The translations under genes were made by a program, and so were the position numbers. A DNA stretch of 64,000 nucleotides. It comes from Sphingomonas sp. CFBP 13720. Its GTDB lineage: Bacteria > Pseudomonadota > Alphaproteobacteria > Sphingomonadales > Sphingomonadaceae. Below the pieces are notes generated by a model, which made no database searches, was not told where the DNA came from, and saw nothing but the letters and a program-made list of their open reading frames with translations. Of this stretch, positions 18,955 through 26,769 are shown piece after piece. The stretch covers positions 62,001 to 126,000 of the forward strand of contig NZ_JACYVA010000006.1 in NCBI RefSeq assembly GCF_014842075.1. The letters run 5' to 3'. Numbering within the stretch: the stretch's first letter is position 1; each line of letters opens with the position of its first letter.

Positions 18955-19425
18955 ATGGACAGCTATGCGATCGCGATCGGATCGAACCGGCCGGGGCGCC
19001 ACGGCGCGCCCGCCGACGAAGTGCGTGCGGCAATCGCCGCACTGGACGGCGTGTCCGCGGTCGCGCCGATCGTCGGCAGCGCGCCGTTGGGCCCGTCGCT
19101 GCGTCGCTATGCCAACAGCGTCGTGCTGGTCGACAGCGGTCTGTCGCCGCCCGGGATGCTGGCGCGATTGAAGGCGATCGAGCGGGCGTTCGGTCGGCGT
19201 CGCGGGCGGCGCTGGGGCAGCAGGGTGATCGATCTGGACATCGTGCTGTGGTCCGGGGGATGCTGGCACGACGCACGGCTGACCGTGCCGCATGTCGCGT
19301 TTCGCGAACGGGCGTTCGTGCTGGGGCCGCTGGCGCAGGTCGCGCCCGGCTGGCGCGATCCGGTGAGCGGACGCAGCGTGCGACAGTTGCGGCATTTGGT
19401 TGACCGCGCCCGTCCGCGTCCCTAG
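18955..19425 (+). CDS. folK: 2-amino-4-hydroxy-6-hydroxymethyldihydropteridine diphosphokinase
   Basis: HPPK transfers pyrophosphate from ATP to the pterin alcohol in folate biosynthesis. The 156-residue product shows the family features: a start of the form AIAIGSNRPG, an ANSVVLVDS strand in the middle, and a WGSRVIDLDIVLW motif near residue 90 whose two Asp residues bind Mg-ATP, followed by VPHVAFRERAFVLGPLAQ. It is not next to folP or folB here. The ATG at 18955 begins the conserved first strand; the frame upstream overlaps the neighbouring gene. Confidence 0.9.
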   Translation: MDSYAIAIGSNRPGRHGAPADEVRAAIAALDGVSAVAPIVGSAPLGPSLRRYANSVVLVDSGLSPPGMLARLKAIERAFGRRRGRRWGSRVIDLDIVLWSGGCWHDARLTVPHVAFRERAFVLGPLAQVAPGWRDPVSGRSVRQLRHLVDRARPRP

Positions 19426-19465
19426 TGCGAGGCGCTTCGATGACCGGTGCGCCGGAATCGGGTGT

Positions 19466-19541
<76 letters not shown>

Positions 19542-19631
19542 AATACGCAAATCGTCGTCGTCATCGTAACCGGCAACGCCGGCGCCGTATCGCGCGCCGT
19601 ACGTACGGTCATGGCGTTCGGGGCGCGAACC

Positions 19632-19670
19632 CTCCGCTTTGGAGGTTCGGCGCATCCGAAGCGGAGTTTG
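19632..19670 (+). other. Possible terminator or structured leader
   Basis: CTCCGCTT (19632-19639) pairs with AAGCGGAG (19659-19666), with a further GGAGG/CCTCC possibility nearby, and TTTGTT follows. It could end transcription from the tRNA gene or be part of the untranslated leader of flgF. The T-run is short and the loop is large. Confidence 0.4.
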
Positions 19671-19736
19671 TTGCGCTGTCCGTTCGCGCCCCCGTCCGGC
19701 ATCACCATCCCAGTGGGTGGAACGGGGCGGTCGGAC

Positions 19737-20444
19737 ATGTCGGGATTGGTGGATTCGGCGACTGCGGTAATGCGTATGGCGCAGATGCGGCTGGACGTCA
19801 CTGCGCACAACGTCGCCAACATCGCGACCCCCGGATATAAACGGCGGATCGGCTTCGACGAGACCATCGCGGCGCGCACCGCCCCGGTCGGGGAACCGGT
19901 CGCGCTGTCGATCCATGTCGATCGGGCGCAGGCACCGCTGTCGCAGACCGGCAATCCATTCGACCTGGCGATCAGCGGCGACGGATATTTCCGGGTGCGC
20001 GACGGCGATCGCACGCTCTACACGCGGCAGGGACAGTTTCGGCGCGATGGCGAGGGGCTGCTGGTGACCCCGCAGGGCTATGTCCTGCAACAGGTGGGCG
20101 GCGGCGACGTGACGATCGACGGCGCGACGGCGACGATCATGGCCGACGGAACGATCGTCGATGCCGGGCGACCGGTCGGGCGCGTCGCGGTCGATCGCGG
20201 CGGCGATCCGGCGCGGATGACGGCCGTCGGCGAAAGCTTCTTCGCGAGCACCGATGCGGACATGGCGGAGGCGACCGACGCCGTGGTGCGACAGGGCATG
20301 CTGGAAGCATCCAACGTATCGCTGGGCGACGAGATGACGCACACGATGGTCGCGGTACGCCAGGCGGAAAGCGGCGCAAAGCTGATCCAGCTGTACGACG
20401 AGTTGATGGGCCGCGCGGCGAGCGTCTTCGGAGGCGGTCGGTGA
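19737..20444 (+). CDS. flgF: Flagellar basal-body rod protein FlgF
   Basis: A proximal rod protein of 235 residues. The N-terminus shows the rod/hook signature (LDVTAHNVANIATPGYKR), the middle has the DLAISGDGYFRVRDGD strand, and the C-terminus has the second conserved motif (GMLEASNVSLGDEMTHTMV) ending in a helix. FlgF and FlgG are close paralogues; I assign FlgF by its shorter length and by the next gene being clearly FlgG. It opens the plus-strand flagellar block, whose promoter should lie in 19542-19736. The stop overlaps flgG by 4 bp. Confidence 0.85.
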   Translation: MSGLVDSATAVMRMAQMRLDVTAHNVANIATPGYKRRIGFDETIAARTAPVGEPVALSIHVDRAQAPLSQTGNPFDLAISGDGYFRVRDGDRTLYTRQGQFRRDGEGLLVTPQGYVLQQVGGGDVTIDGATATIMADGTIVDAGRPVGRVAVDRGGDPARMTAVGESFFASTDADMAEATDAVVRQGMLEASNVSLGDEMTHTMVAVRQAESGAKLIQLYDELMGRAASVFGGGR

Positions 20445-21214
20445 GCGACGCGTATCAGATCGGCGCGATCGGACTGCGGACGCAGCAACAGGCGCTGGAC
20501 GCCATCGCGAACAACATCGCCAACATCAACACGTCGGGTTTCAAACGGTCGGAGGTGCGCTTCGCCGATGTCGTCGCCAGCCGGCCGGACGCCGCGCTGT
20601 CGCCCGCCGACCTGCAATCCACCGCGCCGACCTTGTCGGGCGTCGCCATCGACCTGCAATTCATGCTGAACGATCAGGGGGAGTTGCAGCGCACCGGGGT
20701 CACGATGGACGTCGCGGTCGACGGTCCGGGCTTCATCGAACTGATGGGGCCGGATGGGCGGACGCTGTTGTGGCGCGGCGGGCGGCTGGCGATCGGGGAC
20801 GACGGCGTGCTGGGCAGCGCGGCCGGGTTCGCGCTGAAGGCGAACATCACCGTCCCCGACGACACTACCAGCCTGTCGATCGGAACCGACGGCATGGTCC
20901 GGGCGCAGGGTGCGGACGGCACCGCGCCGATCGATCTGGGCCAGATCCGGCTGGTCCGGGTCGCCGATCCGGCGGGGATCGTGCGGCTGGACGGCGGACT
21001 GTACCAATTGGCCGACGATGCGCCGCCGGACGAACAGGCGCCGGGCGAGGATGGCGCGGGCCAATTGGTGCAGGGCGCGGTCGAGCGATCGAACGTGCAG
21101 CTGACCGAGGAAATGGTGCGCATGATGCTGATCCAGCGCGCCTATGCGGCGAATGCGCAGATCGTTCAGGCGGCCGACCAACTGATGGGGATCGCGAACA
21201 CGCTGCGGCGCTGA
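20441..21214 (+). CDS. flgG: Flagellar distal rod protein FlgG
   Basis: The 257-residue distal rod protein, which spans the outer envelope inside the P and L rings. Signatures are IANNIANINTSGFKRSEV near residue 24, LSIGTDGMV in the middle and the C-terminal ERSNVQLTEEMVRMMLIQRA plus an NAQIVQAADQLMGIAN helix, which is a near-canonical FlgG ending. The start is a GTG at 20441 overlapping the flgF stop. Length is about normal for FlgG. Confidence 0.93.
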   Translation: MSDAYQIGAIGLRTQQQALDAIANNIANINTSGFKRSEVRFADVVASRPDAALSPADLQSTAPTLSGVAIDLQFMLNDQGELQRTGVTMDVAVDGPGFIELMGPDGRTLLWRGGRLAIGDDGVLGSAAGFALKANITVPDDTTSLSIGTDGMVRAQGADGTAPIDLGQIRLVRVADPAGIVRLDGGLYQLADDAPPDEQAPGEDGAGQLVQGAVERSNVQLTEEMVRMMLIQRAYAANAQIVQAADQLMGIANTLRR

Positions 21215-21240
21215 CACGTGATCGGGATGGGGAACAGGCA

Positions 21241-21864
21241 ATGATGATGGCTTTGGCGGCCGGGCTGACGCTCGCGTCGACGGCGGTGGTGCATGTGCGC
21301 GAGGTGACGCTCGGCGATCTGCTGCGCGATACGCGGGACCGGCGGTTCACCGGGGCGCAGGCGCAGCGCGTGGTGTTGCGGATGCCCGCACGGCAACGGC
21401 GCGTGACCCTGACCGGACCGGCGGTCGCGGCGCTGGTGCGGCGTGCCACGGGGTTCGACGTGGCAGGCAACGGCGGCGTCACCATCGCGTTCGATCCGCC
21501 CGTATCCCAGCCCCCGCCATGCTGGCGCAGCACGAAGCCATTGGCGGCGGGCGCCGTGATATCGATCCGCGACGTCGCCATTGCGCCCTGTGCATCCGAC
21601 CCGGCGCGGATCGCGATGCGCGGCGGCCTGCCGGTCGTGCGGTCGGCAGTGACGGCGGGCGCGATGCTGGGTCGCCTGACGCCCGCCACCGCCGACCGGG
21701 TGGCGGCGGGCACGACGCTGACGCTGCGTTCGGTGGCCGGTCCGGTCGCGATCGAACGTCCCGTGACGACGCTGCAACCCAGCCAGGCGGGGCGTTCGGT
21801 GTTCGTGACCGATGCGCAGGGGCAGGTGTTCGCCGTACCCGTCGCGGCGGGGATCGGGGCATGA
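21241..21864 (+). CDS. flgA: Flagellar P-ring chaperone FlgA
   Basis: FlgA is a periplasmic chaperone needed for FlgI to form the P ring. The 207-residue product begins with a short signal peptide (MMMALAAGLTLASTA) and has a SAF-like domain with an AGAVISIRDVA segment and the C-terminal pattern AGRSVFVTDAQGQVFAVPV. The family is weakly conserved, so position helps: it sits between flgG and flgH as in Caulobacter-type operons. The ATG follows flgG by 26 bp and the stop overlaps flgH by 4 bp. Confidence 0.78.
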   Translation: MMMALAAGLTLASTAVVHVREVTLGDLLRDTRDRRFTGAQAQRVVLRMPARQRRVTLTGPAVAALVRRATGFDVAGNGGVTIAFDPPVSQPPPCWRSTKPLAAGAVISIRDVAIAPCASDPARIAMRGGLPVVRSAVTAGAMLGRLTPATADRVAAGTTLTLRSVAGPVAIERPVTTLQPSQAGRSVFVTDAQGQVFAVPVAAGIGA

Positions 21865-22421
21865 TGCCGCTGCTCGCACTGGCCGCCGCATTGCTGCCGG
21901 GCCCGGCGGACGACCTGTACCGGCCCGGCGGCTGGGGCGCCCTTGTCACCGACCAGCGCGCCACGCAGGCGGGCGATACGCTGACCATCATCGTCCAGCA
22001 GACGGCGGATGCCAGTCATTCGGCGCAGAACGATACGCGCAAGGCCACGGATCTTTCGACGGGGATCGATGTGGGATCGATCGCGGAAACCGGCCGTGCG
22101 ACGATCGGCGGCGGTTTTACCGGGCGGGGCGAGGCGCGGCGGAGCGAACGGCTGGTCACGCGGCTGAGCGTAACGGTGAGCGCGGTGCTGCCGAACGGCG
22201 ACCTGATCGTGACGGGCCGGCAACGCATGGCGATCAGCGGCGAACGGACCGAAGTCGGCGTGCGCGGCCGGGTGCGCGTCGCCGATATCGGTGCGGACAA
22301 TACCGTCCTGTCGTCACGCATCGCCGATGCGGAGATCGATTATGGCGGCAAGGGATTCGTATCGCGCGGATCGAAGCCGGGGCTATTGAACCGGCTGTTC
22401 GGGCTGCTGGGGCTGGGATGA
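21861..22421 (+). CDS. flgH: Flagellar L-ring protein FlgH, without lipobox cysteine
   Basis: FlgH forms the outer-membrane ring of the basal body. The 186-residue product shows LYRPGGWGALVTDQRATQAG followed by DTLTIIV, then a LVTRLSVTVSAVLPNGDLIV segment, and ends RIADAEIDYGGKGFVSR and a hydrophobic tail, as in FlgH. What is odd is the N-terminus: a short hydrophobic leader MMPLLALAAALLPGPADD with no cysteine, whereas FlgH is normally a lipoprotein. The gene overlaps flgA and flgI by ATGA junctions, so no longer start with a lipobox is available nearby. Confidence 0.9.
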   Translation: MMPLLALAAALLPGPADDLYRPGGWGALVTDQRATQAGDTLTIIVQQTADASHSAQNDTRKATDLSTGIDVGSIAETGRATIGGGFTGRGEARRSERLVTRLSVTVSAVLPNGDLIVTGRQRMAISGERTEVGVRGRVRVADIGADNTVLSSRIADAEIDYGGKGFVSRGSKPGLLNRLFGLLGLG

Positions 22422-23554
22422 TGCGCCGGCTGGCTGCTATCCTTTCGGTCGCGCTGGCGACCATGGTCGCGACACCGGCCATGGCGCAACCGGTGCCGAT
22501 CGCGGCGCTGGGCCGGTTCGACGGCTGGCGCCAAAACGCGCTGGTCGGCTATGGGCTGGTCGTCGGCCTGTCGGGGTCGGGCGACAGCCGCCGCAGCGTC
22601 GTGACGCGGCAGGCGCTGCGCAACGTGCTCAACCGGTTGGGCACCAACGTCGCCGACGCGGAAATCAGCAGTCGTAACGTCGCGGTGGTGATGGTGACGG
22701 GCATGTTGCCGGCATCGGCCAATGTCGGCGACCGGATCGATGCGACGATCGCGTCGATCGGCGATGCACGCAGCCTCGCCGGGGGTACGCTGGTCATGAC
22801 CCCGCTGCTTGGGCCGGACGGAAAATCCTATGCGCTGGCGCAGGGGCCGTTGCTGGTCGGCGGGCATCGCTTCGACAGCGACCTGAACCGCGAACAGCGC
22901 AATTATCCGACCTCCGCCATTCTGGAGGCCGGGGCGACGGTCGAGGCGGCGGTCGACAGCAACATCCTGAAGCCCGGCGGGGAATTGTCGTTCCTGCTCG
23001 CCGATCCCGGTTTCGAGACGGCCGAGCGGATCGCGGCGGAGATCGTCCGCCGGTTCGGCGCGGGGGTCGCATGGGCGCGCAACGCCGACGAGGTGCGGGT
23101 GCGCTATACCGGCGTGGCGACCGGTCTGACCGGGTTCCTCGCGGCGCTGGAATCGGTGGCGGTGGTCCCGGCGACCGCGCGGCGGGTGGTCATCAACGAA
23201 CGCACCGGCACGGTGGTCGCGGGCGGCGACGTGACGCTGTCGCCGGTGGTCATCGCACAGGGCGACATCCGCGTGTCGGTGGTGGCGGAGAATATCGCGT
23301 CGCAGCCGGGGTTCTATGCGGGCTTCGCCAGCGACGTAGAACCGGATGCCGGGGTCCGCAGCCTGACCGTGACCAATACCCGGCTGGACGTGCGACAGGG
23401 GAGCGGCGATGCGGCCATCCGCTTCGGCAGCACGACCATCGCCGATCTGGTGCAGGGCCTGTCGCGGGCACGCGTCGATACGCAGCGGATGATCGGCATC
23501 CTGCAGGCCATCAAGGCTGCTGGCGCGCTGCACGCCGAACTGATCGTCAAATGA
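22418..23554 (+). CDS. flgI: Flagellar P-ring protein FlgI
   Basis: FlgI polymerises into the periplasmic P ring around the rod. The 378-residue product has a signal peptide (MMRRLAAILSVALATMVATP, then AMA) and the strong FlgI features GYGLVVGLSGSGDS, NVAVVMVTGMLPA, GGTLVMTPLLG, and a late VVINERTGTVVAGGDVTLSP block, ending with a helix containing IGILQAIKAAGALHAEL. Length is normal. The start overlaps the flgH stop (ATGA). Confidence 0.95.
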   Translation: MMRRLAAILSVALATMVATPAMAQPVPIAALGRFDGWRQNALVGYGLVVGLSGSGDSRRSVVTRQALRNVLNRLGTNVADAEISSRNVAVVMVTGMLPASANVGDRIDATIASIGDARSLAGGTLVMTPLLGPDGKSYALAQGPLLVGGHRFDSDLNREQRNYPTSAILEAGATVEAAVDSNILKPGGELSFLLADPGFETAERIAAEIVRRFGAGVAWARNADEVRVRYTGVATGLTGFLAALESVAVVPATARRVVINERTGTVVAGGDVTLSPVVIAQGDIRVSVVAENIASQPGFYAGFASDVEPDAGVRSLTVTNTRLDVRQGSGDAAIRFGSTTIADLVQGLSRARVDTQRMIGILQAIKAAGALHAELIVK

Positions 23555-23910
23555 GGACCATGGACATGGATGCGCTGACCTCGCGCGTCGTCGCCACCGC
23601 GCTGGACGGCCTTGCCGCTCGTGCCGAGGCGACGGCCGCCAATATCGCCAACGCCGGCACGCGCGGATACCGGGCGGTGCGGGTCGATTTCGAAACCGAA
23701 CTGCGCACCGCCGCCGGGCGCGGCGCGGCAGCGGTGGCGGCGGTGCGACCGCAGACGCACTGGGCGGACGTATCCGCCTATGGCGACGAACCCCGGCTCG
23801 ACCTCGAACTGGCGACGGCGGCGCAGACGTCGTTGCGCTTCGCCGCGCTGATCGACGTGCTGGGCCGCGAAACGGCCCTGATGCGCACCGCGATCACGGG
23901 GGGACGCTGA
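23551..23910 (+). CDS. flgB: Flagellar basal-body rod protein FlgB
   Basis: The innermost rod protein, 119 residues. It shows a rod motif in the form TAANIANAGTRGYRAVRVDF followed by a disordered region and a C-terminal helix (TSLRFAALIDVLGRETALM). In most flagella FlgB is 115-140 residues, so length fits. The first of three close in-frame ATGs overlaps the flgI stop; starts at 23560 or 23566 are also possible. Followed 1 bp later by flgC. Confidence 0.85.
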   Translation: MRTMDMDALTSRVVATALDGLAARAEATAANIANAGTRGYRAVRVDFETELRTAAGRGAAAVAAVRPQTHWADVSAYGDEPRLDLELATAAQTSLRFAALIDVLGRETALMRTAITGGR

Positions 23911-23911
23911 G

Positions 23912-24337
23912 TTGGACGCCGCCCGGATCAGCCGTACCGGCCTCGATGTCGAATGGCAGCGATTGCAAGTGATCGCCGCGAACATCGCCAACGCCAACAG
24001 CAGTGGTGTCAACAACAACGGGGTGCCGCCCTATCATGCGATGCGCCTGGTGTCGGGGCCGGCGGGCGGGTTTCGCGCGATGGTCGGTGCGGGGCCGCAG
24101 GTCTCGGGCGTGACGGTGCTGGGCGTCGAGCCGGTCGCGGGCGGGGTGCGGCGGGTCCACGAACCCGGTCATCCGCATGCCGATGCGGAGGGGTTCGTGA
24201 CATACCCCGGCATCGATCAGGCGGGCGAGATGGCGCTGATGATCCGCACCGCCCGCGCCTATGAAGCGAACCTGACCGCGATGGGCATCGCGCACCAGAT
24301 GTATGCCCGCGCGCTCGAACTGGGCAAACAGGCATGA
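23912..24337 (+). CDS. flgC: Flagellar basal-body rod protein FlgC (TTG start)
   Basis: A proximal rod protein of 141 residues. The N-terminal motif is VIAANIANANSSGVNNNGVP, the middle has YHAMRLV and an HEPGHPHADAEGFVTYPGI segment that closely matches the FlgC D-P-x-H-P-x-A-D-x-x-G-Y-V signature, and the end is a rod helix (MALMIRTARAYEANLTAM). No ATG or GTG precedes the conserved region, so the TTG at 23912 is the likely start. It overlaps fliE by 4 bp. Confidence 0.9.
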   Translation: MDAARISRTGLDVEWQRLQVIAANIANANSSGVNNNGVPPYHAMRLVSGPAGGFRAMVGAGPQVSGVTVLGVEPVAGGVRRVHEPGHPHADAEGFVTYPGIDQAGEMALMIRTARAYEANLTAMGIAHQMYARALELGKQA

Positions 24338-24642
24338 CCGCCGCGATACCGCCGCTGGGCAGCGTGGAAGCGTCGCCGATCGCGCTGCAACCCGTCCCGG
24401 TCGCGGCGATGCCGCCGGTGGTGCCCGGGTTCGGCGCGCTGCTGCTCGACGGCATCCGGACGGTCGATACCAAGCTGGCGGAGGCCGACACGCTCGTGCG
24501 GCGACTTGCGGTCGACGACGGCGTGCCGATCCACCACGTCACCATGGCGCTGGAGGAAGCGCGGCTGTCGCTCGAACTCGCGATGCAGGTCCGCGCCCGG
24601 CTGGTCGAGGGATATCGCGAGCTGATGAACATGCAGCTATGA
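24334..24642 (+). CDS. fliE: Flagellar hook-basal body adapter FliE
   Basis: FliE joins the MS ring and export gate to the rod. The 102-residue product has a Pro-rich start and then the typical FliE helices: FGALLLDGIRTVDTKLAEA, followed by HHVTMALEEARLSLELAMQ and VRARLVEGYRELMNMQ with the terminal pattern N-M-Q. The region is short and helical as expected. ATGA overlaps at both ends place it firmly in the operon. Confidence 0.88.
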   Translation: MTAAIPPLGSVEASPIALQPVPVAAMPPVVPGFGALLLDGIRTVDTKLAEADTLVRRLAVDDGVPIHHVTMALEEARLSLELAMQVRARLVEGYRELMNMQL

Positions 24643-25808
24643 GCGATCCCGTTTCCTCTTCCCGGCGGCAGTGGCTGGTGATCGGCGGCGTGTTCGTCAC
24701 GGTGATCGCGCTGCTGGGTGCGGCCTATTACGCGTTCGCGCGCGGCGGTTATGCGACGCTGGCCGATCATGTGCGGCCGGGGGAGGCGGCGGCGATCGTC
24801 GCCGAACTCGACAAGCGCGGCACGGCCTATGAATTGCGCGACGGCGGCACGACGGTGCTGGTGCCGACGGCGCAGGTCGATGCGACGCGGCTGGCGCTGG
24901 TGCGGATGGATGCGGGCGAGGTCGGGTTCGAACTGTTCGACAAGTCCGACATGGGGCTGACCGGCTTCGCGCAGAAGATCAATTACCAGCGCGCGTTGCA
25001 GGGCGAACTGGTGCGCACGATCGCGCGGATGGACGGCGTGGAGAGTGCGCGGGTGCATCTGGCGCTACCCGAACGGACGCTGTTCCGTGACGACCGGACC
25101 GAACCGGGCGCGGCGGTGAGCGTGCAGATGCGCGGGGGCGCGGTGCCCGATGCAGCACGCGTCGCGGGCATCCAGCGGCTGGTCGCGGCGGCGGTGCCGG
25201 ACCTTCCGGTCGAGCGCGTGGTGGTGCTGGACGCCGAGGGGCGCGTGGTCAGTCCGGCGGCGGCGGAACCGTCGGCGGCAGTTGGGGACGAGCGATATTA
25301 TGGCGCACTGGCGCGGGCGGCGGTTTCGTCTCTGCGTCCGGGGCTGGCGCATGAGCTGCGCGTGGTGGCGCTGCCACTGCCGCCCGGTGTGGCGGGGACG
25401 CCGGGGGTGGAGGCGCGCGATTTCGCCTTGCAGGTGACGCTGGTCACGCCCCGGCCGCTGGATGCGGCGGAGCAGGTGGCGCTGGCCGCCGCGATCCGAC
25501 CGGCGGTGGGGCTGGACGATGCACGGGGCGATGGGCTGGCGTTCGAAGCCGGAGCGGTCGCGGGCATGGCTGCGGCGGTGCCGGTTGCTCCTCCGGCAGG
25601 GCGGGACGTGATCGCACCTACCGCGCCGCCGCCTGACGACGCGACACGGTGGTGGCCGTGGGCGGCGGTCGCGATGGTCGGCATCCTGCTGATCGTATTG
25701 CGCCGCCGGTCAGCCGCGCGGCTGTCGGATGCGGAGCAGGAGGCGTTCGCCGAGACGCTGCGCCGCCGGGTCGCGCAGGGCGACGGAGGCGATCATGTCG
25801 CAGGCTGA
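24639..25808 (+). CDS. fliF: Flagellar MS-ring protein FliF, short form
   Basis: FliF builds the inner-membrane MS ring. The N-terminal half is clear: a transmembrane helix at about 13-34, then the ring-building motif region with VGFELFDKSDMGLTGFAQKI, NYQRALQGELVRTIARM and ARVHLALPERTLF. The third ring motif is represented by AVGLDDARGDGLAF near residue 300, and a second transmembrane helix (PWAAVAMVGILLIVL) lies near 340-358. At 389 residues it is well below the usual 530-570: the long beta-collar insertion is missing and the tail after the second helix is only about 30 residues, lacking the usual NP-x-x-VA-x-x-I/V-R-x-W-L FliG-binding element. Confidence 0.9.
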   Translation: MSDPVSSSRRQWLVIGGVFVTVIALLGAAYYAFARGGYATLADHVRPGEAAAIVAELDKRGTAYELRDGGTTVLVPTAQVDATRLALVRMDAGEVGFELFDKSDMGLTGFAQKINYQRALQGELVRTIARMDGVESARVHLALPERTLFRDDRTEPGAAVSVQMRGGAVPDAARVAGIQRLVAAAVPDLPVERVVVLDAEGRVVSPAAAEPSAAVGDERYYGALARAAVSSLRPGLAHELRVVALPLPPGVAGTPGVEARDFALQVTLVTPRPLDAAEQVALAAAIRPAVGLDDARGDGLAFEAGAVAGMAAAVPVAPPAGRDVIAPTAPPPDDATRWWPWAAVAMVGILLIVLRRRSAARLSDAEQEAFAETLRRRVAQGDGGDHVAG

Positions 25809-26103
25809 CGATCCGATCGACCGGTTGGGGGCTTTGTCGCCGGGGGACCGGCGTGCGGTGCTGGCACGGCTGGCCCCGACCGAACGGCGACGCGTCGTGG
25901 CGGCGCTGGATGCGGCCGATCCTGACGCGGCATCACCGTTCGCGGCCGATATCGCGGCGCGGATCGCGGCACCCGGCGATGCGATGACACCCGCCGCGCG
26001 CGCGGTGCTGACGCGCATGGCGGGACAGTTCGCGCCGCCATCCCCGTCGCAGCCCGGCCCGTCGCTGTTCGGACGGTTGCGTGCCGCGTTGGGGGGAGGC
26101 TGA
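25795..26103 (+). CDS. Small protein in the fliG position
   Basis: A 102-residue Ala/Arg-rich helical protein beginning MSQADDPIDRLGALSPGD. It contains repeated helix patterns such as RRAVLARLAPTERRRVVAALDAA and ends with a Pro/Ser linker and a short FGRLRAALGG tail. In standard flagellar operons fliG lies between fliF and fliH; here this is the only coding space. The helices vaguely recall short alpha-repeats of FliG, but the EHPQ-type middle motif and the torque-helix domain are absent. It overlaps the fliF end by 14 bp. Function unknown; it might be a reduced FliG or an unrelated adapter. Confidence 0.6.
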   Translation: MSQADDPIDRLGALSPGDRRAVLARLAPTERRRVVAALDAADPDAASPFAADIAARIAAPGDAMTPAARAVLTRMAGQFAPPSPSQPGPSLFGRLRAALGGG

Positions 26104-26106
26104 CCG

Positions 26107-26769
26107 ATGGTCGTCCTGAAACAGTCCGGGGCGGCCGATGGCGTCCGGCCATTGTCGGCGCGGTCGGGGGTAGTCGCGGACGACGCCGTCACGCGGCTGC
26201 TCGCCGAACGGGCGGCGCTGGCGGCGGAAGTGGCGGCCCTGCGCGAGGCGATGGATCGCGCGGCGGCGGCCGCGCGGGACGCGGTCGCCAGGGCGCATCG
26301 GGACGGGGTGGCGGAAGGACGGCGCGCAGGCATCGCATCGGTCGAACTGGACGAAACCGGGCGGGTCGAAGCGGTTCGCAAGGGTGTTTCAGACGAAGCG
26401 GGTCGGCTTGGCGAACGTCTTGCCACGCTCGACGGACTGGCGGCGGCACTGGCGCGTGCGTGTCTTGGCCGCGTGTTCGCCCGCCCCGAGGCGATGGCGG
26501 CGATGGTCGTCGATGCGCTGGCGCATCGGCTGGCGGTCCTGCGGGATCAGACAGTGCTGACGGTGCGCGTCAGCGGGGTGGATTTCGCCCAAGACACCGC
26601 GCTGACGACGGCGGTGCGGGGCACGGGCAGCGATGCGGTCGTGACGATCGATCCCGTCCTTCCGTCCGGCGCGTGCCGGATGACGGCGCGGCTGGGGCAG
26701 GTCGATCTGGACGTGCCCGGCCAATGGGATGTGATCGCGCACATGCTGGACGGACTGGCACAGGCATGA
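26107..26769 (+). CDS. fliH: Flagellar export ATPase regulator FliH
   Basis: FliH binds FliI and docks it to the C ring and export gate. The 220-residue product has an N-terminal charged coiled-coil (residues 35-95) with the HRDGVAEGRRAGIASVEL small-residue pattern, and a C-terminal FliH/YscL-like domain (VVDALAHRLAVLRDQTVLTV onwards, ending MTARLGQVDLDVPGQWDVI). Sequence conservation is modest, so the placement directly before fliI with an ATGA overlap is important. Confidence 0.8.
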   Translation: MVVLKQSGAADGVRPLSARSGVVADDAVTRLLAERAALAAEVAALREAMDRAAAAARDAVARAHRDGVAEGRRAGIASVELDETGRVEAVRKGVSDEAGRLGERLATLDGLAAALARACLGRVFARPEAMAAMVVDALAHRLAVLRDQTVLTVRVSGVDFAQDTALTTAVRGTGSDAVVTIDPVLPSGACRMTARLGQVDLDVPGQWDVIAHMLDGLAQA

